Shown here in pieces: positions 17,696-26,552 of a DNA stretch of 64,000 bases. Under the pieces are notes generated by a model. It was not told the DNA's origin. It saw nothing but the letters and a program-made list of their open reading frames with translations, and did no database searches. Source of the DNA: an uncultured Alphaproteobacteria bacterium (GTDB taxonomy: Bacteria > Pseudomonadota > Alphaproteobacteria > Rhodobacterales > Rhodobacteraceae); the NCBI GenBank assembly GCA_929200255.1, contig CAKMYZ010000005.1:62001-126000 (forward strand). The letters are read 5' to 3'. Made by a program: the position numbers and the translations under genes. Each line of letters begins with the position of its first letter. Within the stretch, counting starts at the first letter, position 1.

Positions 17696-17860
17696 TCATC
17701 TGTCGTCCCGGAAGTAGGGGATCAGAAAAACCAGGCAGGCGATCAGGAAAAAAACAGAGCCGAACATCCCCCAGAAATTGCCAATGGATGCGATGCAGAA
17801 ACCGATGGCGGAGATGACAAACAAGATCCATCCGATAAAAGTGATTTGTCGATTGTTCAT
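17696..17860 (-). CDS. Small membrane protein, unknown
   Basis: A 54-aa open frame starting MNNRQITFIGWILFVI and ending PYFRDDR, with two hydrophobic segments and a charged C-terminus. It converges on the LacI-type gene and is divergent from the GlxA-type regulator. The ribosome-binding site is weak. The amphipathic membrane-protein pattern and clean start and stop make it plausible. I do not recognise a family. Confidence 0.55.
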   Translation of the reverse strand: MNNRQITFIGWILFVISAIGFCIASIGNFWGMFGSVFFLIACLVFLIPYFRDDR

Positions 17861-17986
17861 TTAGTTCGGCTTCGAAGGCTCCAGCTGCTCAGGTCGACAT
17901 TCTTATGCCAAGAATACAATGACTCAGAACAACATTTTCGCCTATCCTTTTTAGTGTCGCAAATTGGTTTCCGTCGGGGAGATATC

Positions 17987-18991
17987 ATGGCCTTAAACAG
18001 AAGTATCGAGATCGGCTTTCTGATCTTTCCGGGCTTCCCGATGGCCTGCCTGACCTCAATGATTGAGCCGCTGCGTGCCGCCAATGAGATTGCGGCGGCT
18101 GAGACCTTTTCCTGGAAGCTGGTGTCGGAAACCGGCGCTCGGGTCGAAGCCAGTGCCAAGGTATGGTTTGAGCCAGACATCCAATTGGAAGATTGCGGTA
18201 GATTGGATCAGCTGTTTCTGCTCAGCGGGCCGTCATCGCATTTTGAAAACCCGGCAGTTTCCAAAGGCCGCTTGCGCAAACTCGCACGCCATGGGGTGAC
18301 AATGGGAGCGGTCAGCGGCGGCATCTTTCCCTTGGCGCGTAGCGGCCTTTTGTCGGGCTACACGACATCCGTGCATTGGTGCTACGAGGCGGCATTTGCT
18401 GCCGAGTTTCCCCGTCTCAAAGCGACCGAAGATGTGATCATGATCGACCGCGATCGTCTGACCGCGTCGGGCGCCGCAGCGGCGTTTGATCTGTCGCTGT
18501 TGTTGATCGAAGATAACCTTGGTTCAGAGGTCGCGACCGAGGTCGCCTGTTGGTTCCAGCATCCGCTTGTGCGCGGGCAGGGTGTCACCCAGCGCAAACC
18601 AACATTTTCTGCTGAAAGCACCCATGACATGCTGCCGCCCATAGTGCGGCAGGCTGTCGATATCTTTGCCGACCACATAGAAGATCCAATCAACATTTCA
18701 GATGTGGCTGATCAGGTGGGCGTCTCTGTGCGTCAGCTTGAGCGCATGTTCCATAAGACGACAGGCAACACGCCCGGCGGCTACTACAAGTCCTTGCGCA
18801 TGCACAAAGCCCGCCAGCTTCTGCTATATAGCAAAAGCAGCATGAGCCAGATTGCGGTTGCTGTGGGCTATGCTAATGCGCCGACGCTTCGTAAAAAATA
18901 CATCGATGTGTTTGGCATCCACCCTGCCGAAGACCGCAAGAAGATCAACATGTTTCGCGTGCGTGGCAACACCATTGTACCGTCCGCCTAG
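17987..18991 (+). CDS. GlxA-family (DJ-1/PfpI plus AraC) transcriptional regulator
   Basis: Protein of 334 aa with an N-terminal DJ-1/PfpI-like domain (about 5-190, IGFLIFPGFPMACLTS) and a C-terminal AraC helix-turn-helix pair (about 220-320, ISDVADQVGVSVRQLERMF, then SQIAVAVGYANAPTLRKKY). The ATG at 17987 follows GGGGAG. The open frame extends to 17846, but that part has no homologous look. Members such as GbdR and CdhR control betaine and carnitine catabolism, so a link to the soxBDAG genes 10 kb away is possible but unproven. Confidence 0.9.
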   Translation: MALNRSIEIGFLIFPGFPMACLTSMIEPLRAANEIAAAETFSWKLVSETGARVEASAKVWFEPDIQLEDCGRLDQLFLLSGPSSHFENPAVSKGRLRKLARHGVTMGAVSGGIFPLARSGLLSGYTTSVHWCYEAAFAAEFPRLKATEDVIMIDRDRLTASGAAAAFDLSLLLIEDNLGSEVATEVACWFQHPLVRGQGVTQRKPTFSAESTHDMLPPIVRQAVDIFADHIEDPINISDVADQVGVSVRQLERMFHKTTGNTPGGYYKSLRMHKARQLLLYSKSSMSQIAVAVGYANAPTLRKKYIDVFGIHPAEDRKKINMFRVRGNTIVPSA

Positions 18992-19032
18992 TTTGAACCC
19001 CGGTGGCCGTTGCCGGCGCGTTACACCAACGC

Positions 19033-19061
19033 AAAAGCGCGCCACCGGTTCGGTGACGCGC
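19033..19061 (-). terminator. Rho-independent terminator of the hsp20 gene
   Basis: Hairpin with arms GCGCG-C-CACCG and CGGTG-A-CGCGC (one mismatch, 3-nt loop), followed on the minus strand by TTTT. It lies 26 bp after the hsp20 stop and 42 bp after the convergent GlxA-type gene. Confidence 0.75.
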
Positions 19062-19087
19062 GCGCAGGGCAACTCTGATACCGCGGA

Positions 19088-19555
19088 TTAGTTGACCGAT
19101 TTGGCCTCAACGAGGTTCGCATCTTTCTTGCCAGTTGCTGCAATCTCAATCTTGCGCGGTTTCAATGCTTCGGGCACTTCGCGGATCAGATCAATATTCA
19201 GCATACCGTCTTCGTGGGACGCTCCGGTAATATGCACGTGGTCGGCAAGGTGGAAACGTCGCTCAAACGCACGCGTGGCGATGCCACGGTGAAGGTAGTT
19301 ACGCTCGGTTTCCTCGGGTGCCTTGCGCCCAGTGATCAAAAGCGCGCGGTCCTTGACCTCAATCGCGAGGTCATCATCGGAAAAACCGGCAACAGCAATC
19401 GAGATACGCCATGCGTCGTCTTCGGTCTTTTCGATATTATATGGGGGATAGGTGTTCTGGCCGGCGTCGCTGGCAAGCGCGCGATCCATCAGATCAGCAA
19501 TTTGGTCAAAGCCAACGGTGGCACGGTAAAGGGGGGTCAGGTCAAATGCACGCAT
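19088..19555 (-). CDS. Hsp20/IbpA-type small heat shock chaperone
   Basis: Alpha-crystallin-type holdase of 155 aa that binds unfolded proteins. Residues 35-135 form the alpha-crystallin domain (AWRISIAVAGFSDDDLAIEV; GMLNIDLIREVPE). The ATG at 19555 (MRAFDLTPLYRA, the usual IbpA N-terminus) follows AAAGG at 9 nt. An ATG 9 nt upstream has no room for a ribosome-binding site. It is a single gene with its own terminator and a heat-shock-like promoter. Confidence 0.93.
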   Translation of the reverse strand: MRAFDLTPLYRATVGFDQIADLMDRALASDAGQNTYPPYNIEKTEDDAWRISIAVAGFSDDDLAIEVKDRALLITGRKAPEETERNYLHRGIATRAFERRFHLADHVHITGASHEDGMLNIDLIREVPEALKPRKIEIAATGKKDANLVEAKSVN

Positions 19556-19652
19556 TTGGGTCATCCTTTCAGTAAGCGATAACAATGTAATAGCCTTCCC
19601 ATTTGGGACAGGCGGCTTGTGCCGAGACCCATCATTGGCATCCCGACCCAGC

Positions 19653-19683
19653 ATATGTGGGAACCCCTTTTTTAGCTTTCAAG
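19653..19683 (-). promoter_or_regulatory. Possible RpoH (sigma-32) promoter for hsp20
   Basis: On the minus strand, CTTGAA (19683-19678), a 16-nt spacer and CCCACATAT (19661-19653) resemble the RpoH -35/-10 pattern. The element lies about 100 bp before the hsp20 start. The target gene class supports it. Not verified by transcription data. Confidence 0.5.
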
Positions 19684-19695
19684 TGGAAAACCTGC

Positions 19696-20496
19696 TCAGG
19701 GGCGGACGAACTTCGCACCTGTCTCATTGCGCTCGGCGCTGTTGATCAGTCGCTGCGTGCCTCCCGGTCTGGCCGGGCCAAGTGAGGAGAAATGCGCCAG
19801 CAACGCATTCAATGGGCCTGCCAGCGACGTGCCAAGCGACACTTTCTGCCCGTTGACCTGTGCCATGGCAGAGATAACTGATGCGATCCGGGTTTCTCCA
19901 TCCTGCACCATAAAGACCGGTGACCCGCTGGATCCATATTCGACATCGCAGGTCAACACGATCACACCGGTCTGACGCCCCAAGACGCTGCAAACCTCTT
20001 GCAAGCTTGGCGCGTCCTCACGACCGCGTCCATAAGACACGACGCCAACGGCATCCCCGGTAATGGGACGCTGTGCAACCAGAAAAGGCCTTATGCGCGT
20101 TGTGCGGATCGGCTGATCCAGTTCTAGCACCGCGATATCCATCGCAACTTCGGATGCGTCCGAGGCCCCACTACCAAAGTTATACTGAGGATGTGCAACG
20201 GCTCTGGCCACATTCCGTGTCGCTTGCGAGCGCCCATCTCGCAGGCCCGCGAGAAACTCGAACCGATCTGGCGCAATCAGGCTACCGTCGGTGTCATACA
20301 GGCAATGGGCAGCCGTGAGGATCAGGCGCTCACGGATGAGCGCTGCCGTGCAAAATCCCTTACCCCGGATATCGAGCCGGCCAACCGCTTCCCAGCCTTG
20401 GCTGTCCTGACGTGTCTCAAGCGTGATCAACCCGCTTTCCTGCGCATGCAGGGCAAATGCCGCAAGAAGGAATGCTGAAATCAGGAACCTACGCAT
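19696..20496 (-). CDS. Secreted trypsin-like serine protease
   Basis: Chymotrypsin-fold protease of 266 aa with a cleavable signal peptide (MRRFLISAFLLAAFALHAQ). The catalytic triad is visible: His in LTAAHC, Asp in MDIAVLEL, Ser in YGSSGSP. Cysteine pairs suggest disulfides in the periplasm or outside. AAGGTG precedes the ATG. Neighbours are unrelated, and its substrate is unknown. Confidence 0.9.
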   Translation of the reverse strand: MRRFLISAFLLAAFALHAQESGLITLETRQDSQGWEAVGRLDIRGKGFCTAALIRERLILTAAHCLYDTDGSLIAPDRFEFLAGLRDGRSQATRNVARAVAHPQYNFGSGASDASEVAMDIAVLELDQPIRTTRIRPFLVAQRPITGDAVGVVSYGRGREDAPSLQEVCSVLGRQTGVIVLTCDVEYGSSGSPVFMVQDGETRIASVISAMAQVNGQKVSLGTSLAGPLNALLAHFSSLGPARPGGTQRLINSAERNETGAKFVRP

Positions 20497-20551
20497 GAAT
20501 CACCTTGAACGACGCGCGCTCAGCCTGCGAAAGACTTGCGGCAGGATTATG

Positions 20552-21874
20552 TCATCCGCGCAAGATTGGGATTTGCGGTTGGTGTTTGCCCGGTGCTGTC
20601 AGTGCCGGGGGCTGCGGCCCACCTGTCGCCCAATCAAGCAGTTCAACCGTATGGACGATGGGAACATCCGTGCCGCCGCCGATTTGCATCATACAACCGA
20701 TGTTGCCTGCGGCAATGATATCGGGCGTCAGGGCTTCCAAGGTTTGGACCTTGCGGGTTTTGAGTTGCTTGGAAATTTCAGGCTGCATCAGATTATACGT
20801 GCCCGCCGACCCGCAACACAGATGGCTGTCTGCCGGTTCCAGCACCGTGAAACCGGCCCATTTTAGCAAGTCTTTGGGAAAAGCCTTGATCTGCTGGCCG
20901 TGCTGGAGCGAACAAGCTGCGTGATAGGCGACCTTGGTGTTCTTGTTTTCACCTTCGGGCAGATCAAGTTTCATCAGGATTTCCGACACGTCCATTGCAA
21001 TCGCTGACACGCGCGCCGCGTCTGCGGCGAGCGGATCATTGCGGAACATATGGCCATAGTCCTTCACTGTCGTGCCGCAGCCAGAGATATTGATCACAAT
21101 CGCATCCAACCCGCCTTGGTCGATTTCCCGCGCCCAGGCTTTGATGTTTTTGGCCGCTGTTGCGTGGCTGTCGGTCACTTTGCCCATGTGGTGGGTCAGT
21201 GCCCCACAACAGCCCGCACCTTCAGCCACGACAACCTCTGCCCCCAGACGGGTCAACAAGCGGATGGTGGCGTCGTTGATATCGGTGTTCAGCGCCTTTT
21301 GCGCGCATCCGGTCATCAGCGCTACGCGCAATTTGGGGTTTTCTGCGGCAAAGGTCTGCGGGTCGTCGTTGCGGCTGACGGGCGGGATTGTCCTGGGGGC
21401 CATTTCAAGCATGGCGCGCAGGCGGGCGTCGGGCATCAGGCGCGCAAATGGCCGCCCGATTTTGGCCCCAAGCAATGCCACCCGAAATCGCATTGGGTAG
21501 GGCAGAATGCGCGCCAGAAACCAGCGCAAGACGCGGTCAGACAGAGGGCGGTTATAGTTTTTTTCGATGTAGGCGCGGGCATGATCAACCAGATGCATGT
21601 AATGCACGCCCGAGGGGCAGGTCGTCATGCACGCCAGACAAGACAGGCAGCGGTCGATGTGCATGACAGTCTTTGCATCCGGTTTGCGTGCGTTTTCAAG
21701 CATATCCTTGATCAGATAGATCCGGCCGCGTGGACTATCCAGCTCATCCCCCAGGACCTGATAGGTGGGGCAGGTGGCCGTGCAAAAACCGCAATGTACG
21801 CAATTGCGCAGGATGTCGTTAGAGCGGGCGATATCGGGATCGGAGAGCTGTTCTGGCGTGAATGTGGTCTGCAT
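20552..21874 (-). CDS. glcF: Glycolate oxidase iron-sulfur subunit
   Basis: Protein of 440 aa with two ferredoxin-type cysteine motifs (CVHCGFCTATCP and CLSCLACMTTCP) in the first 80 residues and two CCG-type heterodisulfide-reductase-like domains (GCCGALTHH; LCCGSAGTYN). It passes electrons from the GlcD/GlcE flavin subunits to the membrane quinone pool. It abuts glcE by sharing one base. Confidence 0.95.
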   Translation of the reverse strand: MQTTFTPEQLSDPDIARSNDILRNCVHCGFCTATCPTYQVLGDELDSPRGRIYLIKDMLENARKPDAKTVMHIDRCLSCLACMTTCPSGVHYMHLVDHARAYIEKNYNRPLSDRVLRWFLARILPYPMRFRVALLGAKIGRPFARLMPDARLRAMLEMAPRTIPPVSRNDDPQTFAAENPKLRVALMTGCAQKALNTDINDATIRLLTRLGAEVVVAEGAGCCGALTHHMGKVTDSHATAAKNIKAWAREIDQGGLDAIVINISGCGTTVKDYGHMFRNDPLAADAARVSAIAMDVSEILMKLDLPEGENKNTKVAYHAACSLQHGQQIKAFPKDLLKWAGFTVLEPADSHLCCGSAGTYNLMQPEISKQLKTRKVQTLEALTPDIIAAGNIGCMMQIGGGTDVPIVHTVELLDWATGGPQPPALTAPGKHQPQIPILRG

Positions 21875-22995
21875 CAGGTCATGATCCCGGGATTAAGAAT
21901 GCCACGTGGGTCGAATTTGGCGCGCAGGCTGCCGGTGATTGCGGCAAGTGCCGGGGCCTCTGGGTGGAAGACGGGCACCTCTGCTGTGCCCCGGATCAAT
22001 GTGGCATGGCCGTCAAAGGCCCCGGTCACAGTGCGCAGATCATGCCCTGCCTCTGTCAGTGCCCAGATCAGCCCGCCACCCCAGTCATATTGCACTGCCT
22101 TTGCCCCCATGCGTGTGGCAATCCTTGCCGCGTCTGATGGTTTGCATGAGACCCGCCAGACATCACCCGGCTGATCGGCAAATGCAGCAACATCGCGGAC
22201 CCATTTCCACCCTTCGGGTGAGCCGGGGCCTTCTGTTGCGCCAACCACGATCTCGGCGTCGCCATAGTCCTTGAGCAGATCACACAGCCTCTGGGCGCGG
22301 TACTTGACTGAGGCCTCGAACCCCTCAACGCGGATCATGGTCAGTGGTGCGCCAAACCTGCTTTTGGGGAAATGGGCGGCACCTGTGGCTTCAAACGGCG
22401 ATCCAAGTGCGGCAGAGAGTGCGGCAATCGCCCTGTCATCAGGCAGGCCATGCAACATGACAGTGCCCATGGTTTCCACATCTGGCAGCACTTTGAGCGA
22501 TACTTCGGTCAGTACCCCCAGCGTGCCGTAAGCCCCCGTCATCAGCTTGACCAGATCATAGCCCGTCACATTCTTCATCACCCGGCCACCGTTCTTGATG
22601 ATTGTGCCCGCGCCATCAACACAGCGCAAACCCAACATGAAGTCCCGACAGGCACCAACAGCGATACGGCGCGGACCAGAGATATTGGCCGCGACCATGC
22701 CCCCCAATGTCGGTTTCCCGACCGTCCCCAAAAGCGGTCTGTGGTCCATCGGCTCAAACGCAAGGCGCTGGTTTTCGGCGGCAAGGGCGGCCTCAACCTG
22801 CGACAGTGGCGTGCCGGTGCCCGCAACAATGGTTAGTGCACCGGGTTCATATAGGCTGATCCCGCTCAGCTTCGCTGTGCTCAGCTTTCGCCCTTCCGTG
22901 CGCCCAATGGGACGCGTACTCCCGCCTTTAATCCGTAGAGGTCCGTCGGCTCTGGCAATCATCTCGGCCAGTTCTGCTTCGGTCGTTGGCGTCAT
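21874..22995 (-). CDS. glcE: Glycolate oxidase FAD-binding subunit
   Basis: FAD-binding (PCMH-type) protein of 373 aa. Motifs: LRIKGGSTRPIGR, LGGMVAANISGPRR, GRVMKNVTGYDLVKL. An upstream ATG at 23040 is open, but MTPTTEAELAEM at 22995 is the usual GlcE N-terminus and I use it. It acts with GlcD and GlcF to oxidise glycolate to glyoxylate. Confidence 0.93.
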   Translation of the reverse strand: MTPTTEAELAEMIARADGPLRIKGGSTRPIGRTEGRKLSTAKLSGISLYEPGALTIVAGTGTPLSQVEAALAAENQRLAFEPMDHRPLLGTVGKPTLGGMVAANISGPRRIAVGACRDFMLGLRCVDGAGTIIKNGGRVMKNVTGYDLVKLMTGAYGTLGVLTEVSLKVLPDVETMGTVMLHGLPDDRAIAALSAALGSPFEATGAAHFPKSRFGAPLTMIRVEGFEASVKYRAQRLCDLLKDYGDAEIVVGATEGPGSPEGWKWVRDVAAFADQPGDVWRVSCKPSDAARIATRMGAKAVQYDWGGGLIWALTEAGHDLRTVTGAFDGHATLIRGTAEVPVFHPEAPALAAITGSLRAKFDPRGILNPGIMT

Positions 22996-23042
22996 GTCCG
23001 TCTTCTTTTGTTCAAAAATATCTTGCGGCGCATGTGACACGC

Positions 23043-23057
23043 GGGGGCAAAGCCCCC
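23043..23057. repeat. Compact GGGGGC/GCCCCC hairpin between glcD and glcE
   Basis: Perfect 6-bp G/C stem with a 3-nt loop, directly after the glcD stop and about 50 bp before the glcE start. It could trim or stabilise the glcD part of the transcript. Hairpins of this type recur between genes in Rhodobacteraceae genomes, which is recollection and not checked here. Confidence 0.6.
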
Positions 23058-23058
23058 T

Positions 23059-24492
23059 CTATGCTGTGCGGCGGGGCTCAGAACTGGCCAACGGGAACAC
23101 CTTGGCAGCATTCAAAAGCCAGTCAGGATCAAAGACATCTTTGATTGCCATTTGCGCCTCCAGATCCGCGGGGTCATATTGCACGGTCATCAGGTCACGC
23201 TTTTCGATGCCCACGCCATGTTCGCCGGTCAGGCAACCGCCAACCTCGACGCAAAGTTTCAGCACCTCAGCGCCAAATGCTTCACAAATCTCAAGGTCAC
23301 CAGGCTTGTTGGCGTCATACAGGATCAGCGGGTGCATATTGCCGTCGCCTGCGTGGAACACATTGCCGACGCCAAGACCATAGTGTTTGGACATCTCGCC
23401 AATCCGCTTCAGCACATAGGGCAATGAGGACACCGGGATTGTCCCATCCAGACACATATAGTCAGAGACTTTTCCAATGGCGCTGAAGGCAGCCTTGCGG
23501 CCCGCCCAGATGCGCGCCGCCTCATCAGGTGATTGCGCCTCGCGCAGTTCAACAGGGTTGTGCTTTGCGGCGATGGTCTTGATCCGGGCCAGTTGATCGT
23601 CAATCTCGGCCTCAGAACCTTCGACCTCCACAATCAGCAGCGCTTCACATTCGGGGTAGCCCGCACCAGAAAATTCTTCACAGACACCGATCAGCATCGC
23701 GTCCATATATTCGATAGCGACTGGTAGAATACCCGCCTTGATGATGTCCGACACAACCTGACCGGCAGTTTCAGCACTGTCGTAGCCCATCAGCACCGGG
23801 CGGGCGCCTTCAGGTTTGTGCAGGATGCGCAAAGTCGCCTCAGTTACGACACCAAGCTGGCCTTCTGATCCGCAGATGACACCCAGCACGTCCAGCCCTG
23901 CGGCATCCAGATGCGCGCCACCCACATCGACGATCGTGCCATCCATCATCACCATGGTGACGCCCATCAGATTATTGGTGGTGACGCCGTATTTCAGGCA
24001 ATGCGCCCCGCCAGAGTTCATCGCGATATTACCAGCGATGGCACAGGCAAGTTGGCTGGACGGATCAGGTGCGTAAAAGAACCCTTCCGCCTCAACCGCG
24101 CCGGTGACCGACAGGTTGGTCCGCCCGGTTTGCACCCTGATGTAGCGATCAGCGTAGTTGGTTTCGATCACGCCATTCATCCTGGCCACGCCAAGGATCA
24201 CGCAATCGGCCGTGGGCAATGCGCCACCGGCCAGTGATGTGCCAGAGCCGCGTGGAACCACCGGCACGCCCATCTCGTGGCAAATCTTTAGCGCCGCGGA
24301 AACTTCAGCGGTATTGGCCGGCAGGATGGCGCAAAGTGGCGGGCACCTATATGCGGTCAGCGCGTCGCATTCATAGGCGCGCGTCTGGCTTTCATCCGAG
24401 ATCACAGCGTTGTCTGGCAGCACTTCTTTCAGCCGCGCGACGATCTGTTCCTTGCGGGCCAACACACGGGTACTTGGGGGGGGCATTTCCAT
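23059..24492 (-). CDS. glcD: Glycolate oxidase FAD-linked subunit
   Basis: Catalytic flavoprotein of 477 aa (FAD-binding PCMH domain: VVPRGSGTSLAGGALP; C-terminal FAD oxidase domain: GNVFHAGDGNMHP, GCLTGEHGVG). It oxidises glycolate, probably from photosynthate or purine metabolism, to glyoxylate with GlcE and GlcF. The ATG at 24492 has GGGAG 7 nt upstream. A 39-bp inverted repeat ends just before that site. Confidence 0.95.
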   Translation of the reverse strand: MEMPPPSTRVLARKEQIVARLKEVLPDNAVISDESQTRAYECDALTAYRCPPLCAILPANTAEVSAALKICHEMGVPVVPRGSGTSLAGGALPTADCVILGVARMNGVIETNYADRYIRVQTGRTNLSVTGAVEAEGFFYAPDPSSQLACAIAGNIAMNSGGAHCLKYGVTTNNLMGVTMVMMDGTIVDVGGAHLDAAGLDVLGVICGSEGQLGVVTEATLRILHKPEGARPVLMGYDSAETAGQVVSDIIKAGILPVAIEYMDAMLIGVCEEFSGAGYPECEALLIVEVEGSEAEIDDQLARIKTIAAKHNPVELREAQSPDEAARIWAGRKAAFSAIGKVSDYMCLDGTIPVSSLPYVLKRIGEMSKHYGLGVGNVFHAGDGNMHPLILYDANKPGDLEICEAFGAEVLKLCVEVGGCLTGEHGVGIEKRDLMTVQYDPADLEAQMAIKDVFDPDWLLNAAKVFPLASSEPRRTA

Positions 24493-24505
24493 CTGGCGAC
24501 TCCCA

Positions 24506-24544
24506 ATCACAAAATTGGTAAAAATATATTACCAATTTTGTGAT
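24506..24544. promoter_or_regulatory. Long perfect inverted repeat, probable regulator site for glcDEF
   Basis: Arms of 16 bp (ATCACAAAATTGGTAA and its exact complement) separated by a 7-nt AT-only spacer. It sits 13 bp before the glcD start and 37 bp before the divergent DUF599 gene. The TTGGT/ACCAA half-sites recall GntR-family sites such as GlcC/PdhR, but the spacing between them is larger than usual. No regulator gene lies beside it. Confidence 0.8.
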
Positions 24545-24581
24545 GTGGCAAGTCCAATGTCAAAACGCTACACCAACGGTC

Positions 24582-25280
24582 ATGAGAATTATTGACCATC
24601 TGACCCTTCTGTCCCCGCTCGATTTATGTGCTGTCGGCCTGCTAGTCTTTGTCTGGTTTGTGATTGGTTGGCTGATCGAACACCCTGGCGCCAAGCGCCC
24701 CTCGGTGACCATGCTCATGTCGGAAGAGCGGCGCACATGGATGAAGGTCTTTGTGACGCGTGATCCACGTATCTTTGACAGCCAGATTCTTGCCAGCTTG
24801 CGGCAAGGTACGGCCTTTTTTGCATCCACCTGCCTGTTGGCTGTGGGTGGTGTTCTGGCACTTGCCGGAAACACTGAACCGCTTAGCGGATTGGCCGCGG
24901 AAGTGACCGAAATGCCTGTGCCGGTCTTGCTCTTTCAGCTGAAACTGGGGCTGGTGGCGCTTTTTCTGACCAACGCCTTCCTGAAATTCGTCTGGGCCAA
25001 TCGCGTTTTTGGGTACTGCGCTGTCCTGATGGCCGCAGTGCCCAACGATCCCAACGACACCGCTGCGCACCCGCGTGCGGCGCAGGCAGCGGAACTGAAT
25101 ATCCGGGCTGCTATCAACTTTAACCGCGGTTTGCGGGGCATGTATTTTGCCATGGGCGCATTGGCCTGGCTACTGGGGGCCATCGCGCTGATCATCGCGA
25201 CGTTGATTGTGCTCTGGGTTTTGTGGTCACGTGAATTTGCGTCACTGCCCCGTTCAATTCTGCTAAAAGACACATCATGA
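24582..25280 (+). CDS. DUF599 membrane protein
   Basis: Integral membrane protein of 232 aa with about four transmembrane segments. The DUF599 family signature is visible (MRIIDHLTLLSPLDL at the start; MKFVWANR-like FLKFVWANRVFGY; NRGLRGMYFAMGALAWLLG). Function unknown. An upstream open start at 24540 would run through the inverted repeat, so I chose the ATG at 24582. It overlaps the next gene by ATGA. Confidence 0.85.
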   Translation: MRIIDHLTLLSPLDLCAVGLLVFVWFVIGWLIEHPGAKRPSVTMLMSEERRTWMKVFVTRDPRIFDSQILASLRQGTAFFASTCLLAVGGVLALAGNTEPLSGLAAEVTEMPVPVLLFQLKLGLVALFLTNAFLKFVWANRVFGYCAVLMAAVPNDPNDTAAHPRAAQAAELNIRAAINFNRGLRGMYFAMGALAWLLGAIALIIATLIVLWVLWSREFASLPRSILLKDTS

Positions 25281-25615
25281 GATATCTTGCCCTGATGGCC
25301 TGCCTCGCAGGCCCCGCCTTTGCCGAGGCACCCGTTGTCAAGGCAGTGACGATCAACGGATCCAGCATCAGCGTAACCTTGTCACATCCTGACACGGGCT
25401 GGGATCACTATGCCGACGGGTGGGAGGTATTGGATGCCGATGGCAACAGCCTCGGCATTCGCGAGCTTGCGCATCCACATGTGCATGAACAGCCCTTCAC
25501 CCGGTCACTGTCCGGGATAACTATCCCGGAAGGGACAACGGTTCTTTATGTGCGGGCGCGTTGCAATGTTGACGGGTGGTCAGAGACGCTGTTTGAGGTG
25601 ATCCTGGACCAGTAA
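25277..25615 (+). CDS. Small secreted protein, unknown
   Basis: A 112-aa product with a signal peptide (MRYLALMACLAGPAFAEA) and a small beta-rich mature domain (GWDHYADGWEVLD, PFTRSLSGITIPEGTTVLYVRARC). It is coupled to the DUF599 gene by a 4-bp overlap, so the two may act together at the membrane. I do not recognise a named function. Confidence 0.8.
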   Translation: MRYLALMACLAGPAFAEAPVVKAVTINGSSISVTLSHPDTGWDHYADGWEVLDADGNSLGIRELAHPHVHEQPFTRSLSGITIPEGTTVLYVRARCNVDGWSETLFEVILDQ

Positions 25616-25619
25616 GGGC

Positions 25620-26537
25620 TTAGGGATCAACAAGTTGGAAGTCCGCCACAAGCGGGTAGTGATCAGTTGGCCATTCGCCTGCATATTTCTTACGCAAGAC
25701 AACGGGGGTGCCAATCAGTTGGGCATGATCTGTTGTCGCGATATGATCGACTGCGCCAAACAGGTTGATGCCCCGGTTGAAGTGATAGGTTGATCCGCTT
25801 ACCGGGACGAACGACAGACCGGTGTCTTCAAGGGCTCTGACCAATCGGTCACCCAAACGTGCATTCAGATCCCCAATCACAAAAAGCGCTTCGCGGTCCG
25901 CGATCCAAGGCGCGATGCGCTCTGCAACCAGCGCGATCGACTTTTGGCGGTTCGACAGGCTGGCATAATCCGTGTGGATATTCACCACCCGAAACACCGC
26001 GCCGCTTGTCTGATCTTCAAATTGCGCCCAAGACGCAAAGGCAGGGTAGGAGCCGTTGAAGGTCCGCGAATAGATCACGTCAGGTGTTTCTGAGAAAAAG
26101 AACCAGCCTTGATCCAGTATCGTCAATTTGTCAGTGCGGTAGAGGATCGGCTGCGTGGATGGGAAGGCAGACGGGTTACCCACGGCGGCGGCTGCATAGC
26201 GGGGGTTATTTGCCAGCAGCCAGTCCAGCGTCAGGTTGGTATCATTGCCGCTGCCTCTGGCAAAGCTTTCCATTTCCTGAAACCCAATGACATCGGCATC
26301 CATGTCCTTGAAGGCCAAATCCATGGGCCCCTTCCTGCGGTCCCAATCGCCGACTGACCAGGGGCCAGTTTCCTGACCCAGGATGATGTAGTGGACGTTG
26401 TAGGTTGCCACACGAAGCGTTTGCGCATCATTTGGTGCCAGCGCCGCGTTGCCGGAGTTGCGTATCGTTTGGCACCCAACCAAGGCGACCACGCCAAGCA
26501 GGATCAAGGAGGAGACTTTGAGGACCGTGCCCAACAT
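25620..26537 (-). CDS. Endonuclease/exonuclease/phosphatase family lipoprotein
   Basis: Protein of 305 aa with a lipoprotein signal (lipobox LVGC near residue 22) and the metal-dependent EEP fold: ATYNVHYI, GFQEME, GDLNARLGD, VDHIATT and TDHYPLVADF. It probably cleaves phosphodiester or phosphoester bonds outside the cytoplasm. The ATG at 26537 follows AGGGG at 7 nt. It is downstream of the BatA/VWA genes by 15 bp and probably in the same operon. Confidence 0.87.
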   Translation of the reverse strand: MLGTVLKVSSLILLGVVALVGCQTIRNSGNAALAPNDAQTLRVATYNVHYIILGQETGPWSVGDWDRRKGPMDLAFKDMDADVIGFQEMESFARGSGNDTNLTLDWLLANNPRYAAAAVGNPSAFPSTQPILYRTDKLTILDQGWFFFSETPDVIYSRTFNGSYPAFASWAQFEDQTSGAVFRVVNIHTDYASLSNRQKSIALVAERIAPWIADREALFVIGDLNARLGDRLVRALEDTGLSFVPVSGSTYHFNRGINLFGAVDHIATTDHAQLIGTPVVLRKKYAGEWPTDHYPLVADFQLVDP

Positions 26538-26552
26538 CACCAAACCCCTGAT

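Noticed and set aside
21050-22174. Plus-strand open frame of 374 codons opposite glcF/glcE
   Set aside because: Antisense to two strongly supported genes; no family resemblance.
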